A DNA stretch of 59,393 nt. Source: Actinoalloteichus_B caeruleus (lineage in GTDB: Bacteria; Actinomycetota; Actinomycetes; Mycobacteriales; Pseudonocardiaceae). The position numbers and the translations under genes were made by a program. Within the stretch, counting starts at the first letter, position 1. Every line of letters begins with the position of its first letter. This document shows, piece after piece, positions 33,182 to 44,200 of the stretch. Under the pieces are notes generated by a model, which made no database searches, was not told where the DNA came from, and worked only from the letters and a program-made list of their open reading frames with translations. The stretch is from assembly GCF_000718005.1 (NCBI RefSeq), contig NZ_JODV01000025.1; one strand, written 5' to 3'.

Positions 33182-34072
33182 TCAGCTGGACGACCGGAGC
33201 GAGCGGAAGGAGACGGGACTGCCCGCGCACAGCGGTTCCGACCGTCGCAGCGCACGCCACTTCTCGGTGAAGTCCGGGTCGGACTCGTCGAGCATGACGC
33301 CGATCATCGTGCCGCTGTGCGCCACGACGACTCCCAGCCCTCCAACCTCGGCGCAGGCCGAACGCATCTGCTCGAATGTCCGCTTGGGACGCAGCCGCTG
33401 GTTCAGTTCCGCGCTCCGCGTGCTGATGGAACCCACCTCCTTCAGGTCCCCTCGTCGCATCGCCACGCGCAGCCGGTCGAGCAGCATGGCGTATTCCCGC
33501 TGGTCCGAGGCGGAGTAGGGCTTGGGCAGTTGGTTGAAGGCCACCGTGTCCACCTGGCCTCCCTCGTCGATCGCGACGATAGTGGCCGGTGGGAGTTGTC
33601 CCAGTCGCCCCCGCAGTCGCGCGGACCGGTGGTGGTAGGCCACGACGTCCCGGTACAGCACTCCGTCGGTCGGCTCGATCCTGCGGAGGAATGCCTCCAC
33701 CTCCCTCGTGGACAACCGCGTTCCCAGCGCTCGGCCGACGGCCCGCGCTGTCGCCACGAGGTCAGCTGACGAGCTGGCCAAGCCCTTGCCCTCCGGAAGG
33801 TCGCTGCCGATGACCAGCAGGCCACGCGGAGGGAGACCGGCGGCCGCCAGGACGAGGCCCGCCATCCGCGCCGACTTCCACTTGCCAGCGGGCTGGACCG
33901 CGAGCTCGTCGTGGTCGCCGAGCGAGAACGTCGCGGTCGAACGCTGTCCGATCGGCAGGGTCACGAGGAAGTCCCCGTCCCTCTCGGGAAGGACACCCTG
34001 GAGGAGCTCCCCGAACGTGCCATAGGCCGCGCCGACACCGGTCCTGGTCGTGGTGGAACGGTCGGCGGTCAT
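33182..34072 (-). CDS. GHMP kinase, PduX-like (L-threonine kinase type)
   Basis: A 296-residue GHMP-superfamily small-molecule kinase. The N-terminal AYGTFGELLQG is the segment typical of PduX-type threonine kinases. The GHMP ATP motif appears as LPEGKGLASSSADL near 92-105, with a C-terminal GVVVAHSGTMIGV glycine motif. In the context of cysteine-synthase-like and argininosuccinate-lyase-like genes, phosphorylation of Thr (or Ser) to set up beta-replacement is the best reading. It is the last gene of the minus-strand operon and its start overlaps the ATP-grasp stop by 4 bases. Confidence 0.85.
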   Translation of the reverse strand: MTADRSTTTRTGVGAAYGTFGELLQGVLPERDGDFLVTLPIGQRSTATFSLGDHDELAVQPAGKWKSARMAGLVLAAAGLPPRGLLVIGSDLPEGKGLASSSADLVATARAVGRALGTRLSTREVEAFLRRIEPTDGVLYRDVVAYHHRSARLRGRLGQLPPATIVAIDEGGQVDTVAFNQLPKPYSASDQREYAMLLDRLRVAMRRGDLKEVGSISTRSAELNQRLRPKRTFEQMRSACAEVGGLGVVVAHSGTMIGVMLDESDPDFTEKWRALRRSEPLCAGSPVSFRSLRSSS

Positions 34073-35298
34073 CGACGTGGCTCCCGCGGACCGGCCTCGA
34101 CACTGACGCGGAGGTGCGCGAGGGCCGCGTCGGCCAGGGCGCCCGAAGCGCCGCCAGCCGCTGTCGTGGCGATGACGTACCCGAGGCGGTCACGGAACGA
34201 ACAGGTGAGCTGGATCTCGTCCCCCGGGGCGACCGTGACCACCGCCGACTCGACCCCCTGACTAGCCGCGGCCTCCCGCTGCCCGATCACCGAGGTGACC
34301 ACGCCACCCGTTCGTGCCCGCAGGAAGCGTATGGAGGCACTGGACGCCGAGCGGTCAACCGTGGGGAGGGACAGGGCGGCGGCCTTCGCGACCACCCAGT
34401 CCACCAGGTCCACCCCGCAGGCGTGCCGGACCAGTGCGGGGATCATGCCGCCAGCCAGGCGGGGGTTGACCTCGATGATGACCGGGCCGTCCTCGGACAT
34501 GCGGATCTCGGTGTGGCTGGCCGACCACCCGAGTCCGAGTGCCGACCCCGCCGCCAGCGCGCATCGTCGCAGTTCGGCCGCCCATTCCGGGGGAACTGGA
34601 GCTGGTACGTCGTGCCCGAGCTCGACGAAGTGGGGATGCGGGCCCACATGTTTGCCCACCACCGCCACGACGTTCCCGTCGAATGTCTCCACGGAGAACT
34701 CCGGTCCCCGCACGTATCGCTCGACCAGGATCGGTGTCCGCGCGCCGGTGCCGAACAGTGCGCGAGCGTGGCGGGCCACCTCGGAGTTGGTCCGGCAGAG
34801 GCGTACGCCAACGGACCCCGACCCGGTGCTCGGCTTCACCACGACGGGAAGGGCGAGGTCCGTGGCCGCCAGCGAGGCGGAGTCGACATCGGTGGCGACG
34901 CGGAAGTCGGGGACGGGGACACCGGCCTCGGTGAGCGCGGCGCGCTGGTGGTGCTTGTGCCGACACCGGGCGATCGCCTCGGGATCCCCGGAGGGGAGCG
35001 AGAGGGCGGCGGCGACGGCGGTGGCAGTACCGATGAAGTACTCCGAGCTGGAGGTGACACCGGCCAGGCCCTGTTCGTCCCGCATCGTCCGGCACGCGGC
35101 GAGCACCTCGTCAGGTTCACTGGTTCGGACGACGCGCACGTCGATGTGGTCCCGCCGCAGGTAGGGATACCGTGAAGGATCGGCGGTCAGGACCACCGGG
35201 CGCAGACCCCTGGCCCGCGCCGCTGACGCGAACAGCCGCCCCGAGCCGGTGGTGTTGCTCTCGACCAGGGCGAAGGCCCGGCCCTTCTCAACTGACAT
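34069..35298 (-). CDS. ATP-grasp enzyme
   Basis: A 409-residue ATP-grasp ligase. The N-terminal pre-grasp domain is followed by the glycine-rich ATP loop KPSTGSGSVGVRL (near 153-165), the LVERYVRGPEFSVE segment and the metal-binding IIEVNPRLAGG (near 275-285). Such enzymes join a carboxylate to an amine via an acyl phosphate. ATP-grasp genes occur in diamino-acid gene sets beside argininosuccinate-lyase-like genes, where the exact step is uncertain. It could also be a dipeptide or amide ligase. The ATG at 35298 is chosen since homology starts there; it overlaps the lyase stop by 11 bases. Confidence 0.85.
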   Translation of the reverse strand: MSVEKGRAFALVESNTTGSGRLFASAARARGLRPVVLTADPSRYPYLRRDHIDVRVVRTSEPDEVLAACRTMRDEQGLAGVTSSSEYFIGTATAVAAALSLPSGDPEAIARCRHKHHQRAALTEAGVPVPDFRVATDVDSASLAATDLALPVVVKPSTGSGSVGVRLCRTNSEVARHARALFGTGARTPILVERYVRGPEFSVETFDGNVVAVVGKHVGPHPHFVELGHDVPAPVPPEWAAELRRCALAAGSALGLGWSASHTEIRMSEDGPVIIEVNPRLAGGMIPALVRHACGVDLVDWVVAKAAALSLPTVDRSASSASIRFLRARTGGVVTSVIGQREAAASQGVESAVVTVAPGDEIQLTCSFRDRLGYVIATTAAGGASGALADAALAHLRVSVEAGPREPRR

Positions 35299-36745
35299 GT
35301 GCGGATCCCGCCCCCATGACCCTTTCGACGGCCGAGGCCAGTTCCGCCTCGGCCGCCTTGATCCGAGCTCTCCAGTCACGCCGCCAGGCGGCATGCCGCG
35401 ACAGGTCGTCCCGGGCCGAGGTGAACGCGTCGGCGAAGGCTCCGGGGCCGCCTCCGTACCGGTGGTCGCGCACGCTGTCCTCCACCCGGGGAGCGGAGGC
35501 CGGGGTCGATCCCGGGACCTCGACGTGGGACAGCTCGTCGGCTCCCTGGTCGATCGCTTTCCGCACCGACGTGCCCACCGCACGGTGCGCCTTCCGGAAC
35601 GGGACCCCGGTCAGGACCAGCTGGTTGGCCATCGCGGTCGCGGTGACGAAACCGCTCCGTGCCCGCTGGCTCATCGCAGGGGGTGCTGGCTGAGCGCCAC
35701 TGACCAACACCTGGGACAACAGGACGGTGTCCCGTACCGAGGCGAGAGCCGGCCAGGCCGTGCCCACCGCCTCGGTCCCCACCTCGATGGTGTTCGTGAA
35801 CGGTGTCGACTTCGTCATGGAGGCGGCAGCCGTCCACGCACCGATGACGGTTCCCGCGCCCGCCTTCACGTGTTCCAGCAGGAAGGCGTTGCGTTTCTGG
35901 GGCATCGCCGAGCTGCCACCGACGAGCCGGTCGGGAAAGTGGAGGAAGCCGAACTCCGAGGTGCTCCACAACTGGAGGTCCGTGGCCAGCCGGCTCAGCA
36001 GGACCGCGGCCCCGCACAGGGACGACAGCGTCCGGAGCACGGTATCGCGACTCGCGATGGTGTCCAGCGCGTGCAGGGGCGGGCTGTCGAAGCCGAGCAA
36101 CGTCGACGTGCGGGCGGGGTCGATGTCCAGGTCGCTGCCCGCGACCGACCCGGCTCCCAGCGGACAGCGGCGAAGCTCGTCCGAGGCGTGGACCACCGCG
36201 TCGCACTCCCGGCCGAGTGCCAACGCGACACCCAGCAGGTAGTAGCCGTACGTGATCGGCATCGCGGGCTGGAAGTGGGTGTACACCGGCATCACCGTTC
36301 GGCTGTGCGCCCTCGCCCTGGCCAGCAGCACGGCGCGCAACCGAGCGAGCTCGTCGAGCAGGTCGAGCACCTCGCCCCGCAGCCGCATCGCGGTGGTCGT
36401 GGCCTTCATGTCGTTGCGGGACCTGGCGGTGTGCAGGGCTCCGCCGACCTCCTCACCCAACCGGGAGATCAGTGCGTCCTCGTACATCAGGTACAGGCCT
36501 CGGGGCGCTGGTCGATCCAGGAGGGAGGCGAAGTCCTCATCCCTCAGCTCCCTGATCTCCCGCAGCAGCGCCCCGGCGGTGGTTCGGTCGAGCATCTCCC
36601 GCTCGGCGAGCATCGTGACGTGAGCGAGGTCGACGCTGGTGTTCAACCGGAGTTCGGACCGGACCGCCTCCGAGGTGCTCCCGCCGAACACCACCCGGCG
36701 GGTCCGGGGCCACAACCCCGCCCGCAACCTCCCGGTGTCGCTCAT
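35288..36745 (-). CDS. Argininosuccinate-lyase-like enzyme (fumarase/aspartase superfamily)
   Basis: A 485-residue lyase that eliminates fumarate from an N-succinyl amino group. The family substrate motif HTARSRND is near 104-111 and the superfamily signature GSSAMPQKRN near 274-283, with YTHFQPAMPITYG between. Neighbours are not arginine genes, so a specialised role is likely: releasing fumarate from the aspartate adduct formed by the PLP enzyme to leave a beta-amino group. The ATG overlaps the stop of the PLP-enzyme gene (ATGA). Confidence 0.9.
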   Translation of the reverse strand: MSDTGRLRAGLWPRTRRVVFGGSTSEAVRSELRLNTSVDLAHVTMLAEREMLDRTTAGALLREIRELRDEDFASLLDRPAPRGLYLMYEDALISRLGEEVGGALHTARSRNDMKATTTAMRLRGEVLDLLDELARLRAVLLARARAHSRTVMPVYTHFQPAMPITYGYYLLGVALALGRECDAVVHASDELRRCPLGAGSVAGSDLDIDPARTSTLLGFDSPPLHALDTIASRDTVLRTLSSLCGAAVLLSRLATDLQLWSTSEFGFLHFPDRLVGGSSAMPQKRNAFLLEHVKAGAGTVIGAWTAAASMTKSTPFTNTIEVGTEAVGTAWPALASVRDTVLLSQVLVSGAQPAPPAMSQRARSGFVTATAMANQLVLTGVPFRKAHRAVGTSVRKAIDQGADELSHVEVPGSTPASAPRVEDSVRDHRYGGGPGAFADAFTSARDDLSRHAAWRRDWRARIKAAEAELASAVERVMGAGSAHVS

Positions 36746-37794
36746 ACCGCACTCCCAGCCGGTGTGCTCGACACTCCGAGGACATCGGTGTAGGACCGGC
36801 GTGCCCAGGGGAACCAGCTCCACACCGAGGTGGGTGTGGTGGGGTCGGTGGTGCGTTCCGGTGCGGTGGACGCGGTCGCGAGATCGATGCCACGCCGCGC
36901 CAGCCAGCCGTCCTCGTACACCGTGTCCAGGTATCGGTACCCCTCGTCGGGCAGCAGCACCACGGTCAACTCGCCCGGGTTGCGGGCGCTCCACCATCGG
37001 GCCACGTGGTAGGCGGCTCCGCTGGTCGGCCCCTGGAACAACGCGTGCGACCGGTGCAGGTGCCTGGTCGCGGCGTACGCCTCAGTCTCTCCGCACCAGT
37101 GCACCTCGTCGAACACACGGTGGTCCACGTTGGTGGGGAGGACGCTGTTGCCCAGGCCACGCAGGGACCGGGGTCCGTCGGGCTGGCCGAACAGCAGACT
37201 CCCGTGGGTGTCGACCCCGACGGCCTTGGTGGCCGGAGACGTGGTCCGCAACGCCCCGACCGTTCCACAGATCGAACCACCCGAGCCGACTGGGCCCACC
37301 ACACAGCCGATCTCACCGAACGCGCGCTCCAGTTGTTCCGCGACCCGCGCGTATGAGCCCGGGTTGTCGGGGTTGTCGTACTGGTTCGGGCAGAAGGTGT
37401 CCGGGAGGCTGGCACGGATCTCGGCCACCCTCCGCAACCGCGCCGCCTGGAACCCGCCGATGGGGTCGGGCCGTTCGCGGATGTCCACGGTGGCACCGAG
37501 ATCGGTCAGGCGCCGGACCAGACGTGGGTCGACCACCGGATCAGTGACGAGGATCAGGTCCCGCCCGAGGAGCGCGGCCTGCATCGCCAGTGCGAGCCCG
37601 AAGGTGCCCGAGGTCGTCTCGACGATCGTGCTGCGTGGGCCGAGTTCGCCCGAGAGCGCGGCCCTGCGCAGGATGTGCCGCGCGGGCACGAGCTTCATCA
37701 GGGTGAACACGCAGCCGTAGAGATCCTTGCCGAGCCGGACCAGTCTCGGTAGTTCCGAGGCGGCGGTGATCTCGTCGAACGCGTCCGAGGTCAT
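36742..37794 (-). CDS. PLP-dependent cysteine-synthase-like beta-replacement enzyme
   Basis: A 350-residue fold-type II PLP enzyme. The phosphate-region motif ETTSGTFGLALA (cysteine synthase has EPTSGNTGIALA), the glycine-rich GPVGSGGSICGT, and the late PTSGAAYHVA and LLPDEGYRYLDT are clear. The PLP lysine is probably K34: ungapped alignment from TSG backwards places it on the cysteine-synthase Lys, but its surroundings (TLMKLVPARHIL) differ from the usual NPxGSxKxR. With the kinase and lyase genes this suggests replacement of a phospho-Thr (or Ser) side chain by an amine donor such as aspartate, giving 2,3-diaminobutyrate (or diaminopropionate) after fumarate release. It overlaps both neighbours by 4 bases. 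Confidence 0.87.
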   Translation of the reverse strand: MTSDAFDEITAASELPRLVRLGKDLYGCVFTLMKLVPARHILRRAALSGELGPRSTIVETTSGTFGLALAMQAALLGRDLILVTDPVVDPRLVRRLTDLGATVDIRERPDPIGGFQAARLRRVAEIRASLPDTFCPNQYDNPDNPGSYARVAEQLERAFGEIGCVVGPVGSGGSICGTVGALRTTSPATKAVGVDTHGSLLFGQPDGPRSLRGLGNSVLPTNVDHRVFDEVHWCGETEAYAATRHLHRSHALFQGPTSGAAYHVARWWSARNPGELTVVLLPDEGYRYLDTVYEDGWLARRGIDLATASTAPERTTDPTTPTSVWSWFPWARRSYTDVLGVSSTPAGSAV

Positions 37795-38210
37795 GCCGCA
37801 CCCCCGTCCGGTGTCGCCCCGTGGACGGTTCCCGGAAGCGGCTCGGCCGGGTCGACGCCCTGCCGGACGACGCGGTTCCGTTCGTCCACGAACACCACCG
37901 ACGGTACGAACCGGCGTGCTTCCTCCGCGGGCATCCGCGCGTAGGCGATGATGATGACGAGGTCACCAGGGCTGATGAGCCGTGCGGCCGCTCCGTTGAT
38001 CCCGACGGTACCGCTACCCGCGGGACCCTCGATGACGTAGGTCGACAACCGCGCGCCGTTGTCGATGTCGACGACGTCCACCTTCTGCCCCGGCAGGATG
38101 CCAGCCGCGGCGATGAGGTCGGCGTCGAGCGTCAGCGAACCCACGTAGTGCAGATCCGCTCGCGTCACGGTCGCACGGTGGATCTTGGCCTGCAGCATCT
38201 CCAGGTCCAT
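37791..38210 (-). CDS. panD: Aspartate 1-decarboxylase (pyruvoyl)
   Basis: A 139-residue zymogen that converts L-aspartate to beta-alanine. The self-cleavage pair Gly24-Ser25 (HYVGSLT), which creates the pyruvoyl cofactor, is intact. K9 (LQAKIHRATVT), the TYVIEG segment, GINGAAARL and DLVIIIAYA all match the family. Location between a terminal NRPS gene and precursor genes marks it as a pathway copy rather than the pantothenate gene. It starts 6 bases after the NRPS stop with TGAGG before the ATG, and its stop overlaps the PLP-enzyme start. Confidence 0.95.
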   Translation of the reverse strand: MDLEMLQAKIHRATVTRADLHYVGSLTLDADLIAAAGILPGQKVDVVDIDNGARLSTYVIEGPAGSGTVGINGAAARLISPGDLVIIIAYARMPAEEARRFVPSVVFVDERNRVVRQGVDPAEPLPGTVHGATPDGGAA

Positions 38211-38216
38211 CGGACC

Positions 38217-41200
38217 TCACTCTCCTCGTGACGGGTCGTTCGTGCGGTGGCACCGGTCGATCTCGGCCGCCAGGATGGGACCGATCTCGGCCAGGGAGTC
38301 CGGACGCATCAGTCCGGTGTGCGGAGCGGCGACCGGGAAGACGCGGAGTTCTCCCTCCACGAAGGACTTCCAGGCCGTGGCGTTGGCCGACGGGCCCTCC
38401 GCGTCCGACGCGGTGATGACCAGCGCGTCGCACGCCACCACCTCGTGTCGAGCCTCGACGCCGAGCCGGCTGTGGTGCAGGGTGTTCTCCACCAGCGCCC
38501 GCACCTCGCTCTCGTCGAGGCCGGCGAGCGCCGTGTTGTGCTCCCGCAACGCGGTCACCACGTTCTCGTGGGTCAGCGGGCCGCCGGGATGCTCGATGTC
38601 GAACAGTTCGAGCATCCCCCGGTACATCAGGTCCAGGTGCTCCTCGGAGACCACCCGGTCCGGCTTCCCCGTGTCGGCTGGATCGGGCGGGTAGGCGTCC
38701 AACAGGACGAGGAGCGCGGTGCCCTCACCGCGCCTGGCCAGCTCGCTCGCCATGATCTGCGCGAGCTGCCCGCCGAAGGACCAGCCCAGCACGTGGTACG
38801 GGCCGTGCGGCTGCACCTCGCGGATCCGGTCCACGTACTCCCTGGCGAGTTCCTCGGCCGACTCGTGACGACGACCGGTCATCCCTGGTGCCTGGAGTCC
38901 GTAGACCGGGATGGCGGAGTCGAGGTGGGGGAGCAGCGCCGCGTAGGGCCAGCTCATACCCGACGCCGGGTGCACGCAGAACAACGGCGGTCGGTCACCG
39001 GTGGGCCGCAACGGCAGGAGCACGTCCATCGCTTCCCGCTTGTCGCCCACCCCCAGCCGGTGCGCCAGCGCGGCCACGGACGGCGCCTCGAACACCGCGC
39101 GCACCGGAAGCTCCCGTCCGAGCACCGCCCGCACCCGGTTGACGAGCCGCGTGGCCAGCAGCGAGTGCCCACCCAGTTCGAAGAAGCCACGGTCGACCGG
39201 CACCACCGGCACACCGAGCACCTCGGCGAACAGCGAGCTGAGCACCTCCTCGTGCGGGGTCGAGGGAGGCCTGCCCACCGTCGCCGTCACCTCGGGAGCC
39301 GGCAGCGACGAACGGTCGACCTTGCCGTTGGGCGTCGTGGGCAGCGCCGGCAGGAGCACCACGGCGGACGGGACGAGGTAGTCGGGCAGCCGCTCGGCGA
39401 GCCACCCACGCAGGGCGGACGGCGTCGCATCCAGGTGGGTCACCACGTAGGCGACCAACCGCCGGTCGCCCCGGTCGTCAGTGCGGACGACCACGACCGC
39501 CCGTTCCACCGCCGGGTGCGCCGTGAGGACGGTCTCGACCTCGGCCGGTTCAACGCGGAACCCACGGAGTTTGACCTGCTCGTCGACACGCCCGAGGAAC
39601 TCCAGGGCACCACCGGCGTTTCGTCGGACCAGATCACCCGTGCGGTACATGCGGCCGCCGGGCGGGCCGAACGGGTCGGCCACGAACCGTTCGGCGGTCA
39701 GTCCCGGGCGACCCAGATACCCCCGCGCCACCTGGGGACCGCTGAGGTAGAGCTCACCGGCCACCCGGGACGGGACCGGGCTCAGCCGGTCGTCCAGGAC
39801 GCGGGCACCGGTGCCCGCCAACGGCGCCCCGATCGGCGGCGCCGCCTCCACCGGTTCCTCCACGAGAGCGGAGGTGGCCCAGATCGTGGCCTCGGTCGGG
39901 CCGTAGACGTTCGTCAGCGACGAGGCCCGGCCAGCCAGGTCACCCGCCAGCCCGGCGGGTAACGCCTCCCCGCCAGCCAGGACACGCACCTCGGTCAGGT
40001 CCGCCGTACCGTCGATGAGCAGCTCGGACAACAGGGTGGGAGTCGCCTGCACGACCGTGACACCGCCCTGGGCGATCAGCCGCCCGACAGCGGCGGGGTC
40101 GCCAGCCTCGACGTCGGGGACCATCACCACCCGCGCGCCGTTGGCCAGGGGGAGGAACAGTTCCAGGGCGGAGATGTCGAACCCGACCGTGGTGACCGCC
40201 AGCACCCGGTCCGCCGGCGACAACCGGGCGACACCGTCCATCGCGGTGAGGAAGGTGTCCAGGGCGCCCCGCGTGACCTGGACGCCCTTCGGTTGGCCCG
40301 TCGACCCGGAGGTGTGGATCACGTAGGCCAGGGTGTCGGTGTGCACCTCGACCGCCGGGCGGGTCTCGGGCATCCGGTCGAGATCCGCCGCCCGCAGCTC
40401 CGCCTCGTCCAACGTCACCACGGGCCGTGCGCCACGGAGTACCTGTTCCAGCCGGAGCGCTGGTTGACGTGGATCCAGCGGCAGGTACGCGGCGCCAACC
40501 TTCAGCACCGCCAGCAGGGCCACCACCAGGTCCACCGAGCGTGGTAGCAGCACGGCGACCAGGGACTCGGGTGCGGCGCCGCGAATCCGCAACCAGTGCG
40601 CGAGCCGGTTCGCCGCACGGTCGAGCTGGTGATAGGACAGGTGTTGGTCGCCGCACACCACGGCACGCGCCCGTGGTGCGCGACGTACCTGGTCCTCCAA
40701 ACGGGCGAGCAGCCCCACCGGTGGCACCGCCTGCGGGAGGGGTGACACCGGGTCCGTCGCGTCCGCCACAAGGTCCACGATGCGCGCACGACTCAACCTG
40801 GCATCGGGATCGGTGAGCACGGCGCGCAACAGCCTGTCCCACTGCCCCACCAACTCCCGCACCGTGTCGCGGTCGAAGAGGTCCGTGGCGTACTCGACGA
40901 GCACCGCGATGCCCCCGGGATTCCCTGACGCGTCGTGCGACTCCGAGAGGTGGACGGAGAGGTCGACCCGGGAACCGCCCGTGCCCACGGGATGCGCGCT
41001 GACATCGACCCCGGCCAGGGTGACGTTGGACGCGGGGGTGTTCTGCAGGGCGAGCATGACCTGGAACAGCGGGTGGTGGGCGGGGGAGCGGACGGGATTG
41101 AGCGCCTCGACGAGGTACTCGAACGGCAGGTCCTGGTGGGCGTAGGCCTCCAGGCCGCGCGTGCGTACCTGGTCGACCAGTTCGGTGAACGTCGGATCCC

Positions 41201-44200
41201 CGCTGGTGTCCGTTCGCAACACCAGGGTGTTCACGAAGAACCCGACGAGCTCGTCGAGCGCCTCGTCCGTGCGGCCGGCTACCGGGCTGCCGATCGGGAT
41301 GTCGTGACCCGCCCCGAGCTTGCTGAGCAACGCGGACAGCGCGGCCTGCATCACCATGAAGACCGTGGCCCCCGAGGCGCGGGCCAACGCCACCACACCG
41401 GCGTGGACGTCGGAGCCGAAGGTCGACTCGAAGGTCGCTCCCCGATACGACGCGACGGCGGGCCTGGGCCGGTCCGTGGGCAGGTCGAGCAGCGCGGGCA
41501 GGCCGGCCAGCCGGTCCGTCCAGTACCGCAGCTGTCCGCTCACCAGACTGCCGGGATCGGACTCCTCACCCAGGAGGTCCCGTTGCCACAGCGCGTAGTC
41601 CGCGTACTGCACCGGGAGGGGGCGCCAGGCGGGGGGCGACCCGGCGCGCCGCGCACCATAGGCCGTGCCCAGGTCGGCAACCAACCTGCCCGTCGACCAG
41701 CCGTCGCCGGCGATGTGGTGGGTCACCAACAGCAGGACGTGGTCCTCGGCGCCCAGGCGGAACAGCCGGGCACGGAGGGGAACCTGGTGTTCGAGTTCGA
41801 AGCCCCTGTCGACCTCCTCCGCGATCGCCGCCGCCAGTTCCTCCTCGGTCGCCGTGCGGAACTCCCAGTCGGTCGCGGTCGCAGCCGGGTCGAGGATCAA
41901 CTGCCTCGCCCCGTCCTCGGTGTCGGGGAACACCGTGCGCAGCGACTCGTGCCGGACCAGGAGGTCCCGGACCGCGGCGTGGAGGGCGTCGGCGTCGAGC
42001 TCACCGTGGAAGCGGAGGGCGATCGGCACCGCGTAGGTCCCGGACGGCCCCTCGAGCTTGTGCAGGAACCACAGCCGGCGTTGGGCGAACGACAGCGGCA
42101 CCGAGTCCGGGCGTTCCGCCGGCACCAGCGGCGGGCGGGTCACCCGGGTAGCGTCGAGCGCGCGAGCCAGGCCCGCGGGTGTGGGAGCGTCGAACAACAG
42201 ACGGATGGGCAGCTCCACGCCGAGAGTGGACCGAACCCGGCTGATCAGCCTGGTCGCCAGCAGCGAGTGCCCGCCCATCGCGAAGAAGTCGTCATCGACA
42301 CCGACCACGGGAACGGCGAGTACCTCGGCGAACAGGCCGCACAGCACCTCCTGGTCCGGTGTGCGGAATCCACCCCGACGCCCACCGCTCGCCGCGACCG
42401 AGGGAGCGGGAAGCGCCGCGAGATCGAGCTTGCCGTTGGCCGTCAGCGGGATCTCCCGGAGGGGGACCAGCGCGGCTGGCACGCTGGGCGCGGGTAGGCG
42501 CTGCTCGAGGGCGGCCTGAGCCGAGGCCAGCACGGTGGGTACTCGGCGTCCCGCCGCCGGGTCGTTGACCAGCGGAGCCCCGTCGCTGGCCGGGCGGAGG
42601 AGACCGGTGACGGCCGTGGCGTCGAGGGAGGTGGGGGACAGCACGACGTCGAACAGGTTCGGGCCGGCGGCCGACCAGGTGGGTAGGACGAGGAACCCGA
42701 GCTCGCCGCCTCGGCCGACCAGGTCCTCGGGGTCCACGGCGGTGGTGGTGCCGGTTCCGAACTCCTCGGCCAGACGGGCGTTGGGGATGCCACTGATGCG
42801 CAACGGTCCGTCCAGGGCGGTCGGTAGGTCCTGCACGCTCCGCACCTGCCCGCCCCACCGCAGCTCCGGAGCACCGGTCAGGTCGAGGGTCCGCACCGGT
42901 TCCTTGTGCAGGACGACCTCGTAGCGGTGACGGGTGAGTTCGTTGTGGTGCGTGCCCCGCTTCAACCGGATGTCCAGACCTCCGACCCTGTCGGTGAAGT
43001 CAGCGAAGAAGGCCGGCGAGACCAGCAGTTCCTTCTCCAGGAGCTGGGCGCGGTCCAACTCGCCGGCGACAGGCGGCCGACCGGTGCGGTGCCGGAACAC
43101 CGCCCCGGCCAGTTCCCCGTACGTGTCCAGGTTGCGGACGTCTCCCACGATGACCCTGCCCCCGGGGGCGAGGAGGTCGAGCAGCCCGTCGAGCACCCTG
43201 GTCAGGTAGGCCCCGCTCGGGAAGTACTGCACCACCGAGTTCAGGACGACCGTGTCGAAGAACCCGTGCGGCAGTCCGTCGAACTCGTCGGCGGCCTGCC
43301 GGCGCAGCACCACGCGGTCGCCGAGACCAGCGGCCTCGACGTGCGCGCGCAGCCGGTCCACGACGGGAGCGGACAGGTCGGTGCCCCAGTACGCCTCGCA
43401 GCCACCGGCCAACTGGGAGAGCAGCAGCCCGGTCCCCACACCTACTTCCAACACCCGGCGGGGGTGCTCCTGCCGGATTCGTTCGACGGCCGAGGCCCGC
43501 CACTCCCGCATCTCGGCGAGCGGGATGGGCCGGCCGGAGTAGGAACTGGTCCAGCCGACGAAGTCCTCCCCGAACGTTCCCGCGTCGGAGCCCGAGGAGA
43601 CGGAGTCGTGCACCGTTCGCCACTCGGCGATCTGCTCGACCTCGGCGTCCGCCCCTTCGGGCGCACCCCGTTCCTGATCCCTGGAGGTGTCGATGACCAG
43701 GTATCCGACCAGGTTGCGCTCTCCGGTGATGTCCTCCCGGGCGACGACCACCGCTCGGGAGACGTGGGGGTGCGCGGTCAGCACGGCTTCCGCCTCGCCG
43801 GGCTCGACCCGGTGCCCTCGAATCTTGACCTGCGCGTCGGTCCTGCCCAGGAAGTCCAGTTCGCCGTCCGGGTTCCATCGGACGAGGTCTCCGGTCCGGT
43901 AGACCCTGGACCCGTCCGGGCCCGCGACGAAGCGGGAGGCCGTCAGCGCCGGTCTGCCCAGGTATCCCCGGGAGACCTGCGCTCCCCCGACGTACAACTC
44001 ACCGGGGACTCCGGGGGGCACCGGCCGCAGCCGATCGTCCAGCACGATCAGGGTGGTGCCATCCACGGGCCCACCGATCGGCACGATGTTCCCCCGCGCC
44101 GCTCCGGTCGCGTCGGCGGAGGCGACCTGGACCGTCGTCTCCGTCGGGCCGTAGAAGTTGACGACGCGACAGTTCCAGGCCGTGCTGGTCGCCTTCGCCA

